Origin: Coriobacteriia bacterium
Lineage (GTDB): Bacteria > Actinomycetota > Coriobacteriia > Anaerosomatales > Anaerosomataceae
Length of the DNA stretch: 42,424 bases
Direction of reading: 5' to 3'
NCBI GenBank assembly: GCA_030655755.1
Contig: JAUSOQ010000033.1
Coordinates: 1-42,424, forward strand
Below are positions 29,525-37,498 of this stretch, one piece after another. Each line of letters opens with the position of its first letter. Position 1 is the first letter of the stretch. The notes under the pieces are model-generated. The model searched no databases, was not told where the DNA came from, and saw nothing but the letters and a program-made list of their open reading frames with translations. Both the position numbers and the translations under genes were made by a program.

Positions 29525-30006
29525 CAGTGAGCCTGCTCGGCGTCCACATAGAGTGTCATGCGCACGTAGTCACCCGCGAGATCGTTACCTGCACTCGCGG
29601 GGAGTCCAACCGCACAGTCAAGATCAGCCTTCGCGGCAGGTTCGATCCGCAGAGGTGTGGTCGTCAATGCGCTCATCGGACCTTCGTAAAGAAGAACGCC
29701 ATCACACGTGACTCGACACGTGAGCGCATTATAGAAGTCGGTGATGCCCATCTTCTTCGCTCCGGTCACGATAACATCCTCGGCCAACTGACCATCGTTC
29801 ACCACGACGAGCGTCCGCTGAACGGTCTCCCCGGGCGCCAGCGCGTCGATCGACAGCGCAGCCGACGTGGGCTCAGTGGAGACCGAGACGATGCCGGCAC
29901 GCACGACATTGTCGGGTACATCCGCCCTATCGGTGAAGTATGCTCCCGCACCACACGACGACCATACGACCACCAGACCAGCAAACACCCACAGCAGTCT
30001 CTTCAT
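29524..30006 (-). CDS. TasA/CalY-like SipW-dependent exported protein
   Basis: Small exported protein, 160 residues from the ATG at 30006 (GAGGGGGAG lies right before it; the ATG at 30021 would add five residues). It begins MKRLLWVFAGLVVVWSSCG and continues AYFTDRADVPDNVVRAG, the pattern of SipW-dependent signal peptides (AYFTD near the cleavage site, then N..AG). The rest is beta-rich with LAPGETVQRTLVVVNDG, as in TasA/camelysin-type fibre or surface proteins. Its neighbour is a SipW-type signal peptidase with overlapping stop and start codons, so a two-gene secretion unit is likely. Whether it forms fibres is unknown. Confidence 0.75.
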   Translation of the reverse strand: MKRLLWVFAGLVVVWSSCGAGAYFTDRADVPDNVVRAGIVSVSTEPTSAALSIDALAPGETVQRTLVVVNDGQLAEDVIVTGAKKMGITDFYNALTCRVTCDGVLLYEGPMSALTTTPLRIEPAAKADLDCAVGLPASAGNDLAGDYVRMTLYVDAEQAH

Positions 30007-30140
30007 CGCTCCCCCTCTCATGTGTGCCGCGAGGGGAAGCGGCGCATACCTGACCGGTTATCCGGTTCCAAGCGATGTTCTCATGCACTCGCTAACTCGA
30101 ACCGACCGGAGACTGAACGAAATCGAATCCGACACCGAAC

Positions 30141-30170
30141 GCAACAAAGCCCCGCACGCTCACGGGGCTT
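30141..30170 (-). terminator. terminator of infC-rpmI-rplT
   Basis: On the complement AAGCCCCG and CGGGGCTT (30147-30170) form a stem with an 8-base loop, followed by TGTTGCG. It lies 24 bases beyond the rplT stop and upstream of the TasA-like gene, separating the two units. Confidence 0.65.
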
Positions 30171-30193
30171 CGACGGTTGCGATACGCACGATC

Positions 30194-30553
30194 CTACGCG
30201 CTTACCTTCTCCTTCACCTGCTCGACCAAAGCGGCAAAACCGGCAGGGTCGTTGACGGCCATATCCGACAGGACCTTACGGTCCAGCGTGATCTCGGCCT
30301 TCTTCAGCGCGTTCATGAACGTTGAGTAGGACATCCCACTCAGACGCGCCGCAGCGTTGATGCGAACGATCCACAAGCGGCGGATCACGCGCTTTTTGTT
30401 GCGGCGGTCACGATACTCATACTGCAGCGAGTGCTGCACCTGCTCTTTGGCGGCCTTGTAGGTGCGGCTCTTCGCGCCATAATATCCCTTCGCACGCGTA
30501 AGAACGGTGCGGCGCTTCTTCCTCGCTGTGACTCCACGTTTGACTCTAGGCAT
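30194..30553 (-). CDS. rplT: 50S ribosomal protein L20
   Basis: 119 residues, the normal size. [57 protein letters not shown] and the C-terminal [17 protein letters not shown] are diagnostic. It binds 23S rRNA early in assembly and in many bacteria represses its own operon. Third gene of infC-rpmI-rplT, 33 bases after rpmI. Confidence 0.98.
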   Translation of the reverse strand: MPRVKRGVTARKKRRTVLTRAKGYYGAKSRTYKAAKEQVQHSLQYEYRDRRNKKRVIRRLWIVRINAAARLSGMSYSTFMNALKKAEITLDRKVLSDMAVNDPAGFAALVEQVKEKVSA

Positions 30554-30586
30554 CTTCGATCACTCCTCGAGACTGACAGGCCCGGC

Positions 30587-30784
30587 CTAGCCGACGCCCA
30601 GGTTCTTTTTGATGACGTTCTCGTCGGACTTGTGGACCAATGAGTCCGCAGCGAAGCCACGCTTGCGCTTCGGGCTCTTCTTCTCAAGGATGTGGCTCTT
30701 GAACGCGTTGGCGCGCTTGATCTTGCCGGTCCCCGTGAGCTTGAACCGCTTGGCGGTTCCTTTGTGCGTCTTCATCTTCGGCAT
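30587..30784 (-). CDS. rpmI: 50S ribosomal protein L35
   Basis: 65 residues, [20 protein letters not shown] and [20 protein letters not shown], an exact family profile. Between infC and rplT in the universal order, 29 bases after infC. Confidence 0.98.
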   Translation of the reverse strand: MPKMKTHKGTAKRFKLTGTGKIKRANAFKSHILEKKSPKRKRGFAADSLVHKSDENVIKKNLGVG

Positions 30785-30813
30785 GTGTTGCTCCTTCTTA
30801 GTGCAGCGCGCCT

Positions 30814-31407
<594 letters not shown>

Positions 31408-31452
31408 GGGCAGCTCACCTCCACTATCGGCGGTCGTGATGACCGCTCCTCC

Positions 31453-31486
31453 AAAAAGAAGAACCCGCCGGCGCAATGCCGTCGGG
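31453..31486 (-). terminator. leader terminator (attenuator) of infC-rpmI-rplT
   Basis: On the complement CCCG-A-CGGC and GCCG-G-CGGG pair around ATTGC, followed by TTCTTCTTTTT. This is a clean intrinsic terminator lying between the promoter (31624-31652) and the infC start, so it can only act as an attenuator of the operon. L20-controlled leader terminators are known before infC in other Gram-positive bacteria; L20 control here is inferred. Confidence 0.75.
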
Positions 31487-31623
31487 TACGTCATCAAAGC
31501 AGATCCTCTTTCAGATCCGCTCTTCAGGTGACCAGACGGCTGCCTCTTGCGCCGTAAGGTGGGGACCACTCGACACTGTCCGGCCAGGGTCCCGCTTGTT
31601 CTCTATGCGATTGTAGCTTCGCG

Positions 31624-31652
31624 AGTATACCCGCGCTGCTCTCGCTTGTCCA
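31624..31652 (-). promoter_or_regulatory. promoter of infC-rpmI-rplT
   Basis: On the complement -35 TGGACA (31647-31652), a 17-base spacer, and -10 TATACT (31624-31629), pointing at infC. The leader from here to the infC start is about 210 bases long and contains the attenuator. Confidence 0.7.
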
Positions 31653-31660
31653 TCGCACCT

Positions 31661-31680
31661 ATGACACCCGCGGGTGTCAT
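31661..31680. repeat. perfect 20-base palindrome after thrS
   Basis: ATGACACCCG followed by its exact complement CGGGTGTCAT. It lies 6 bases beyond the thrS stop and 8 bases upstream of the infC -35. There is no T-tract, so it may be a Rho-assisted or weak terminator of thrS or an operator for the infC promoter. Confidence 0.55.
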
Positions 31681-31686
31681 AGAAGA

Positions 31687-33618
31687 CTACGCCTGTCGAA
31701 CCTGGACGGACTCGCTCTTCACCTGATCGATGAAGTCCTGCACGCTCACTGCCCCGATGTCGCCCGCGATACGCTCTCGGACCGCAACGGCGTCAGACTC
31801 CACTTCCTTGTCGCCGATCACGAGCATATACGGAACCTTCTGCTGTTGCGCCTTGGCTATCTTGACGCGCATCGGTTCCTGCTCGGCGTATACCTCAACG
31901 CGCACTCCTTCAGCCTCAAGTCGCTGCTTGACCGATGCGACGTGATCGAGATGGCGATCGGCGATCGGGATGATGACCGCCTGCACGGGCGCGAGCCACG
32001 ACGGAAACGCGCCGGCGTAGTGCTCGATGAGGATACCGAAGAAGCGCTCCATGCTGCCGAGGATGGTGCGGTGCAACATGTAGGGCTGCGCCTCGGAGTT
32101 GTCGGCGGTCCGATACGTCAGACCGAAACGCTGCGGCAGGTTGAAGTCGACCTGGATGGTCGAGCACTGCCACGTGCGGCCGATGGCGTCACGCAGCTTG
32201 ATGTCGATCTTGGGGCCGTAGAACGCCCCATCACCTTCGTTGATCTCGTACTCCAGACCGCGGGCCTCACACGCGCCCATCAAAGACTTGGTCGCGACAT
32301 CCCAGAACCTCTCGTCACCGATGGACTTCTCAGGACGAGTGGAGATCTCAGCGGAGTACTCAAAACCGAAGACCTCGCGCATCACATAGTCCACCAAGTC
32401 GAGCATGCTCACGACCTCGTCGTGCACCTGCTCGGCGGTACAGAAGATGTGCGCATCATCTTGCGTGAAGCCGCGGGCGCGCATAAGACCGTGCACGACA
32501 CCGGACATCTCGTGACGGTAGACGGTGCCGAACTCGAACATGCGGATCGGCAGGTCGCGGTAGCTGCGTAGGTCGTTGCCGTAGATCATGAGGTGACCGG
32601 GACAGTTCATCGGCTTGATGCCGTACTCGTTTACTTTGCCGTCGCCCTCATCGATCTCGAAGAAGTACATGTTCTCGCGGTAGTTCTCGTAGTGACCCGA
32701 GATCTTCCACACGTCCGCCTTGTATATATGCGGGGTGATCACTTCGACGTAGCCACGGCGGTAGAGCTCGGCACGCAACCACTCCTGCAGCAGGCGCAAC
32801 ACCCGGGCACCCTTGGGGTGATAGAGCGGCAGCCCTGCGCCGGCTTCCTCGTGGAAACTGAACAGGTCGAGTTCCTTGCCGAGCTTACGATGATCGCGGC
32901 GCTCGGCCTCTTCGATGCGCTCCAGATAGGCGTCGAGGTCCTTGACCGAGAACCACGCCGTGCCGTAGATGCGCTGCAGCATGGTGCGCTGCGAGTCGCC
33001 ACGCCAGTACGCGCCAGCGATCTTCATGAGCTTGAACGCTTTGAGGTAGCCAGTGTGCGGGATATGCGGTCCACGGCACAGGTCCGTGAACGCACCCTGC
33101 GTGTATGTAGAGATGATCTCGCCCTCAGGCAGTTCCTCGATGAGCTCGCGCTTGTACGGCTGACCGTCGAACGCATCCCGCGCCTCGAGTTTGTCGAGTA
33201 CGCTTCGGTCGAACTGTTTCTCCTCCGCCACTATCTGGAGCATCCGAGCTTCTATCGCCTTCAGGTCCTCCGGCGTGAACGGACGCTCGACATCGAAGTC
33301 GTAGTAGAAACCATCTTCGATGGAGGGACCGATGCCGAACTTCGCCGTCGGGAAGAGGTCTTTGACCGCCTCGGCCATGATGTGTGCAGCCGAGTGACGC
33401 AGGATGTGCAGTGCTTCGGGGTCCCGCTCGGTGATAAGGCGTACCTCGTCACCGTCCGAAACGACCGTGTGTACGTCGGTGAGCTTGCCGTTGACCGAGC
33501 CCGCGATGGCGGCCTGCGCCAGACGCGGACCGATCGCGGCGGCGACATCACGTACGGTGGCGCCTTCGGGCACTGCTTTCTCGCTGCCGTCAGGGAGCAA
33601 CACTCTGATGTCGGACAT
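31687..33618 (-). CDS. thrS: threonyl-tRNA synthetase
   Basis: Class II synthetase charging tRNA-Thr, 643 residues, full length. Order: TGS domain (1-62), editing domain with HSAAHIMAEAV (His pair for zinc), LCRGPHIPHTG, the catalytic core with MNCPGHLMIY (zinc cysteine), RMFEFGTVYRHEMSGVVHGL and GAFYGPKIDI, then the anticodon-binding domain from about 535 (VIIPIADRHLDHV). GAGGAG lies 7 bases before the ATG. It starts 53 bases downstream of the zinc-ribbon gene and no T-box motif is seen upstream. Confidence 0.97.
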   Translation of the reverse strand: MSDIRVLLPDGSEKAVPEGATVRDVAAAIGPRLAQAAIAGSVNGKLTDVHTVVSDGDEVRLITERDPEALHILRHSAAHIMAEAVKDLFPTAKFGIGPSIEDGFYYDFDVERPFTPEDLKAIEARMLQIVAEEKQFDRSVLDKLEARDAFDGQPYKRELIEELPEGEIISTYTQGAFTDLCRGPHIPHTGYLKAFKLMKIAGAYWRGDSQRTMLQRIYGTAWFSVKDLDAYLERIEEAERRDHRKLGKELDLFSFHEEAGAGLPLYHPKGARVLRLLQEWLRAELYRRGYVEVITPHIYKADVWKISGHYENYRENMYFFEIDEGDGKVNEYGIKPMNCPGHLMIYGNDLRSYRDLPIRMFEFGTVYRHEMSGVVHGLMRARGFTQDDAHIFCTAEQVHDEVVSMLDLVDYVMREVFGFEYSAEISTRPEKSIGDERFWDVATKSLMGACEARGLEYEINEGDGAFYGPKIDIKLRDAIGRTWQCSTIQVDFNLPQRFGLTYRTADNSEAQPYMLHRTILGSMERFFGILIEHYAGAFPSWLAPVQAVIIPIADRHLDHVASVKQRLEAEGVRVEVYAEQEPMRVKIAKAQQQKVPYMLVIGDKEVESDAVAVRERIAGDIGAVSVQDFIDQVKSESVQVRQA

Positions 33619-33641
33619 GGTCTCACTCCTCGGAGAAGGTG

Positions 33642-33663
33642 AGGCCCGCCTGATGGCGGGCCT
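33642..33663. repeat. intergenic hairpin before thrS
   Basis: Perfect nine-base arms AGGCCCGCC and GGCGGGCCT with a 4-base loop, in the 53-base gap between the zinc-ribbon gene stop and thrS. No T-tract follows on the minus strand, so it could be a partial terminator or an RNA stabiliser separating the two genes. Confidence 0.5.
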
Positions 33664-33671
33664 GCCGTTAG

Positions 33672-34115
33672 CTACTGCTTCGTCCTGCAGTACGGGCAGA
33701 CGCCCCAGTCCAGTTTCAGGGGCCGCTCACAGTTCGTGCAGGGTTTCTTGAGTTGCTTCATACACGACGGGCAGATCAGGTATTCCGGATCCACCGGCGT
33801 GAAACACGCCGGGCACACCGGGTTGCGTTGCAGCTCCGCTTCACGCGCTCTGATCTCGAGGTCACGCTCGTGAGCGTCCTCGGCCAGTTCGGGCGGACGC
33901 ACGACCATATAGATCGCCCACCCCGCAAGGTTGAACAGGAGCACCACGAGCGCCCAGAACCAGGCCATGCTTCCACGACGCTGCGCATCGCGCCACGTCC
34001 AGAAGATGAGGGCACACGTGAATACGACGAAGAAGAGTACGCACAACTGCCGTGCGAGGGTGACAGCAGGATTCGACAGGATCGGATCGAGTAGTTCTCC
34101 CACCATATCGTTCAT
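33672..34115 (-). CDS. membrane protein with double zinc ribbon, function unknown
   Basis: 147 residues. Two membrane spans (about 20-40 and 50-72), a charged linker, then two zinc ribbons: C101PAC104/C115PSC118 and C126TNC129/C140PYC143. This is a two-span anchor with a cytosolic double zinc-ribbon tail. Such proteins are widespread in Gram-positive bacteria, and their role is not known. AAGGGGA lies before the ATG. Upstream is an extended -10 (TGCTATCAT at 34184-34192); it may head a unit with thrS. Confidence 0.8.
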   Translation of the reverse strand: MNDMVGELLDPILSNPAVTLARQLCVLFFVVFTCALIFWTWRDAQRRGSMAWFWALVVLLFNLAGWAIYMVVRPPELAEDAHERDLEIRAREAELQRNPVCPACFTPVDPEYLICPSCMKQLKKPCTNCERPLKLDWGVCPYCRTKQ

Positions 34116-34183
34116 TGTGTCCCCTTCCGGCCCTAATGGGCGCGCACGAACGGCAGTGAACCGCTCGAGAAACGACTAACGGG

Positions 34184-34206
34184 ATGATAGCAGAACGGAG
34201 CCGTTC
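34184..34206 (-). promoter_or_regulatory. extended -10 promoter with overlapping palindrome
   Basis: The complement reads TGCTATCAT (extended -10, 34184-34192) upstream of the zinc-ribbon gene. The 14-base palindrome GAACGGAGCCGTTC (34193-34206) abuts it within the would-be spacer and could be an operator. No good -35 is seen. Confidence 0.35.
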
Positions 34207-34236
34207 GTCGGAAAAGGATACTGCGACCACCGAAGC

Positions 34237-36012
34237 CTAGGCCCTCAGTAATGCCTCGACCACTGTAGGGTCGAACTGCGTTCCTTTGCATCTACGGAGC
34301 TCATCTAAGGCCTGCTCGGTGGACATGGCCCCGCGATAGGGTCTGTCGGAGGTCATGGCGTCGAAAGCGTCGGCCACCTTGATGATGCTCGCTCCGAGAG
34401 GGATCTCCCCCTCTGACATGCCGTTCGGGTACCCTTCGCCATCGGGACGCTCATGATGGGCGAGAACACAGACAACAACGTCGGACGCGAAGCCCACCGG
34501 CTCCAATATCTTGGCGCTTATCGTGGGGTGCTCTTTGACTACCTTCCATTCCTCATCGGTCAACGGGCCTGATTTTCCCAGTATCCGTTCGCTCACCCCT
34601 ATCTTCCCCACGTCATGAAGGCGGGCCGCAATATCGATCTCCGCTATCTGCGTCTCGGACAGGCTCAGCTCTCTGGCGATGGTCAGACTGTATTCCGCAA
34701 CCCTGTCCGAATGACCTCGCGTGTAGGGGTCCTTGGCGTCGACCGCCACAGCCAATGCCTCGACCGTGTTGAGCAGGCCCTCCCTCGCGTTCTGATAGAG
34801 TCGCGCATTCTCGATAGCAACCCCGACCTGGGAGGCCAGTACGGAGAACATCTCCACGTCGCCTGTGGAGAAGATCCCTTCTCTCTTGCTGTCCACGTTG
34901 AAGACGCCGATCACCTCGCCAACAGTTTTGATGGGGACGGATATGGCGTCTGTTATCCCCCGCACTCTCTCGTGCTTCTCAAAGCGAGCGTCTTCCATAC
35001 CCTCTCTCAGAAGGAGCGGCTGCGCCGTCTTAGCCACGTGACCCGCTATCCCCTCTCCCACCCTCTCCCGGGCTTCTGTGAACTCCTCGCTCAGGCCGGA
35101 AGCGACCGCGACCGACAAGAACTCCTTCTTCTCATCCAGAAGCATGATCGATCCGGCCTTCGCGCCGAGCAGCTCCAGGGCGCCGTCCAGGGCCGACTGG
35201 AGAACGCTGTCGGGATCCAGAGTAGCGGAGACATCCGCACACGTGCGACGAAGGCTGGCGCATTGGACGCACTTCTTCCCGAGGTCCTCTTTCGCCTTGT
35301 TGCGCTCGGTCACGTCTTTGAAGTCCTCGACGATGCCGACCAGACTGCCGCCAGCCCCCCTGAAAGGAGTCGCCACGAGAATGCACGAGACCTTGGTCCC
35401 ATCCATGCGTTCCTTCTCCACATCACATTCGACGCGCTCTTCGCCACCGAAGATCTTATCCATCGGACAATCGGGAGTGTGGCACATAGGGCCCCGGAAT
35501 ACCTCGTAACACTTCATGCCCACCGCTTGATCCTGGCTTACCTGCGCCAGGTCCAGGAATGTCTTGTTGACTCGAAAGACGTTATGGTCCTTGTCGATCA
35601 ACCGCATCCCGTCAGCCGCAGTCTGGAATACCTGAACGAGTTCTTTGTTGGCAAGTTGGTATGCGCCTTCTGCCCGCCTGAGCTGATCGCTGACTGTCGC
35701 AACCACGAAGCCGAGGACGACGAACATGGAACCTCTCAACAAGACGGACGTCAGATCGTTCATCAGAAGGTGGGGAACGACAAACAACAGGATCAGGAAC
35801 GAGCTCACGAGAAGCTCACCCTTAAGACCCCACCAGAAGGCAGATAGGACGATGGGGATGTAGAACAGATCGATGTAGAACTCGTGTATGTCAAGAGCGA
35901 AGTGGAAGAGGTACTCGAGCCAGACACAGACGAGGAGTAGCATTCCTATCACAAGAAGGCGCGGCCGATCCAGCTCTCTGACACTGGTCTGCCACTCTTG
36001 AGCACCACGCAT
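34237..36012 (-). CDS. membrane PAS-GAF-HD-GYP protein (cyclic-di-GMP phosphodiesterase)
   Basis: Signalling enzyme expected to hydrolyse c-di-GMP. With the ATG at 36012 (GGAG 6 bases before it; ATG 36018 lies too close to that site) it has 591 residues. Numbered from 36018: several membrane spans (20-108), a PAS domain (about 122-238) with a cysteine pattern C170..C179..C184 (PMCHTPDCPM), a further C250xxC253 and C260 in the linker, a GAF domain (about 265-405), and HD-GYP (about 412-593) with HDVGKIG (468-474), HHERPDGEGYPNG (521-533) and DAFDAMTSDRPYR. The catalytic HD and GYP elements are intact. The PAS cysteines could bind a metal or haem or sense redox. It stands alone between folC and the zinc-ribbon gene. 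Confidence 0.93.
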   Translation of the reverse strand: MRGAQEWQTSVRELDRPRLLVIGMLLLVCVWLEYLFHFALDIHEFYIDLFYIPIVLSAFWWGLKGELLVSSFLILLFVVPHLLMNDLTSVLLRGSMFVVLGFVVATVSDQLRRAEGAYQLANKELVQVFQTAADGMRLIDKDHNVFRVNKTFLDLAQVSQDQAVGMKCYEVFRGPMCHTPDCPMDKIFGGEERVECDVEKERMDGTKVSCILVATPFRGAGGSLVGIVEDFKDVTERNKAKEDLGKKCVQCASLRRTCADVSATLDPDSVLQSALDGALELLGAKAGSIMLLDEKKEFLSVAVASGLSEEFTEARERVGEGIAGHVAKTAQPLLLREGMEDARFEKHERVRGITDAISVPIKTVGEVIGVFNVDSKREGIFSTGDVEMFSVLASQVGVAIENARLYQNAREGLLNTVEALAVAVDAKDPYTRGHSDRVAEYSLTIARELSLSETQIAEIDIAARLHDVGKIGVSERILGKSGPLTDEEWKVVKEHPTISAKILEPVGFASDVVVCVLAHHERPDGEGYPNGMSEGEIPLGASIIKVADAFDAMTSDRPYRGAMSTEQALDELRRCKGTQFDPTVVEALLRA

Positions 36013-36139
36013 GGCCATCTCCAGACGGCACAGACAGGAACGCTGTCTTCTTGGTAAACGTCAGGAGCCCCGGACGCGGTACGCATCTACCCCTGCCGAG
36101 ACCCTGCAACCTCAGTACTCAACCAGCCATGCACGGAAC

Positions 36140-37492
36140 CTAGCGGTTCCCGATGCCCGCAGCGAGCAACTCTCCAGCAACATAGATACTACCCGCAACA
36201 ACGACACCTTGAAAAGAACTCTCCTCGGCCGCAGCGACCGCCCCGACGACGCCGGGAGAGGTGCCCAGCACCTCAGCACCCTCACTGCGCACGACATCAG
36301 CGAGCACATCTACCGGCAGCGCCCGGTCCGAGCGGCTCGCGGTGCATACGAATCCGCGTGCGACAGGCGCCAGTGTCCGTACGATACCGGCAGCGTCCTT
36401 GTCGCCCATGACGCCAAGGACGAAGACCGGACGGATGCTGCCAAAAGCCTCCCGCACCGCATCCGCGAGCACGAGCGCGGCCTCCGGGTTGTGCGCACCA
36501 TCGACAATGAGTGGCGGTTTCTGCCGAATCACCTGAAAGCGTCCCGGGAAGCACATGCCCCGCAACGCAGATGCCAGCGCATCTCGATCGAGCACACGGC
36601 CGAGCGCCACCTCGACGGCTGCGATCGCCGTCGCTACGTTGGGCACCTGGTATGACGGCGCGCGGACCGCAAGGTCCACGTACGAGTCGAACACGCCATC
36701 CACCGTGAGCCGCGTTATACCGCCGGGAACATCGGGGACACCGACATCCCGCCATGTCACGTCTGCCGCAGTCTGTCCAACGCGCACGACAGGAGCGCCA
36801 ACGGCACATGAGCGATCGAGAAGCACCTGCTCGACACCCGTACAACCCGGTCCGATGACGGCAATGGAACCGGGCTTGATGATGTGCGCTTTGTCGGCGG
36901 CGATCTCTTCCCGTGTGACGCCGAGACGGTCGGTATGGTCCAGCCCGACGCCGGTGACCACGGCCACCTGGGGCGAGACGACACTCGTCGCATCCCAGCG
37001 CCCACCCATGCCGACCTCGAGACACGCCCAGCTGCACGCACGCTCGCGAAAGAACCACAGGGCGGCGGCCGTGAGCAACTCGAACTCCGTGAAGGCGATA
37101 TCGAGAGAATCCGAGCCGACACCAAGCGTCTCGGCATGACCGGCGATCGTGTCCTCAACGACCGCCGCAACCGTCGAAAGCGCGGCTGCGAACTCATCTT
37201 CGGCCATCGGTACACCATCGATAGCCATACGCTCGGTGTAGGAGACGAGGTGTGGGCTCGTGTACGTTCCCGTGCGCTCACCGTGCGCCGAGAGCAACGC
37301 GGAGATGATGCGCGTGACCGACGTCTTACCATTGGTGCCGGTCACCTGTATCGAGCGGAACGCCTCCTGTGGCCTGGCAAGCGCCGCAGTCAGGGTGCGG
37401 ATGCCGTCCAAGGACGGATTGATGCCGAAGGTCAGCGCGCTCTCAAGCAGACCAAGCGCCTCGGAGTACGTGAGCGCGCGGACCGGAGCCAT
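36140..37492 (-). CDS. folC: folylpolyglutamate synthase / dihydrofolate synthase
   Basis: Mur-ligase-family enzyme that adds glutamate to folates (and probably to dihydropteroate). 450 residues with the P-loop QVTGTNGKTSVTRIISALL, YTSPHLVSYTERM, CLEVGMGGRWDATSV, GVGLDHTDRLG and IVDGAHNPEAA. Length is normal. It follows valS by 6 bases; valS-folC is a common pair in Gram-positive bacteria. Confidence 0.96.
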   Translation of the reverse strand: MAPVRALTYSEALGLLESALTFGINPSLDGIRTLTAALARPQEAFRSIQVTGTNGKTSVTRIISALLSAHGERTGTYTSPHLVSYTERMAIDGVPMAEDEFAAALSTVAAVVEDTIAGHAETLGVGSDSLDIAFTEFELLTAAALWFFRERACSWACLEVGMGGRWDATSVVSPQVAVVTGVGLDHTDRLGVTREEIAADKAHIIKPGSIAVIGPGCTGVEQVLLDRSCAVGAPVVRVGQTAADVTWRDVGVPDVPGGITRLTVDGVFDSYVDLAVRAPSYQVPNVATAIAAVEVALGRVLDRDALASALRGMCFPGRFQVIRQKPPLIVDGAHNPEAALVLADAVREAFGSIRPVFVLGVMGDKDAAGIVRTLAPVARGFVCTASRSDRALPVDVLADVVRSEGAEVLGTSPGVVGAVAAAEESSFQGVVVAGSIYVAGELLAAGIGNR

Positions 37493-37498
37493 GGCGGG

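Noticed and set aside
34615-35847. 410-residue plus-strand ORF opposite the HD-GYP gene
   Set aside because: Antisense shadow; the minus strand encodes intact PAS, GAF and HD-GYP domains.
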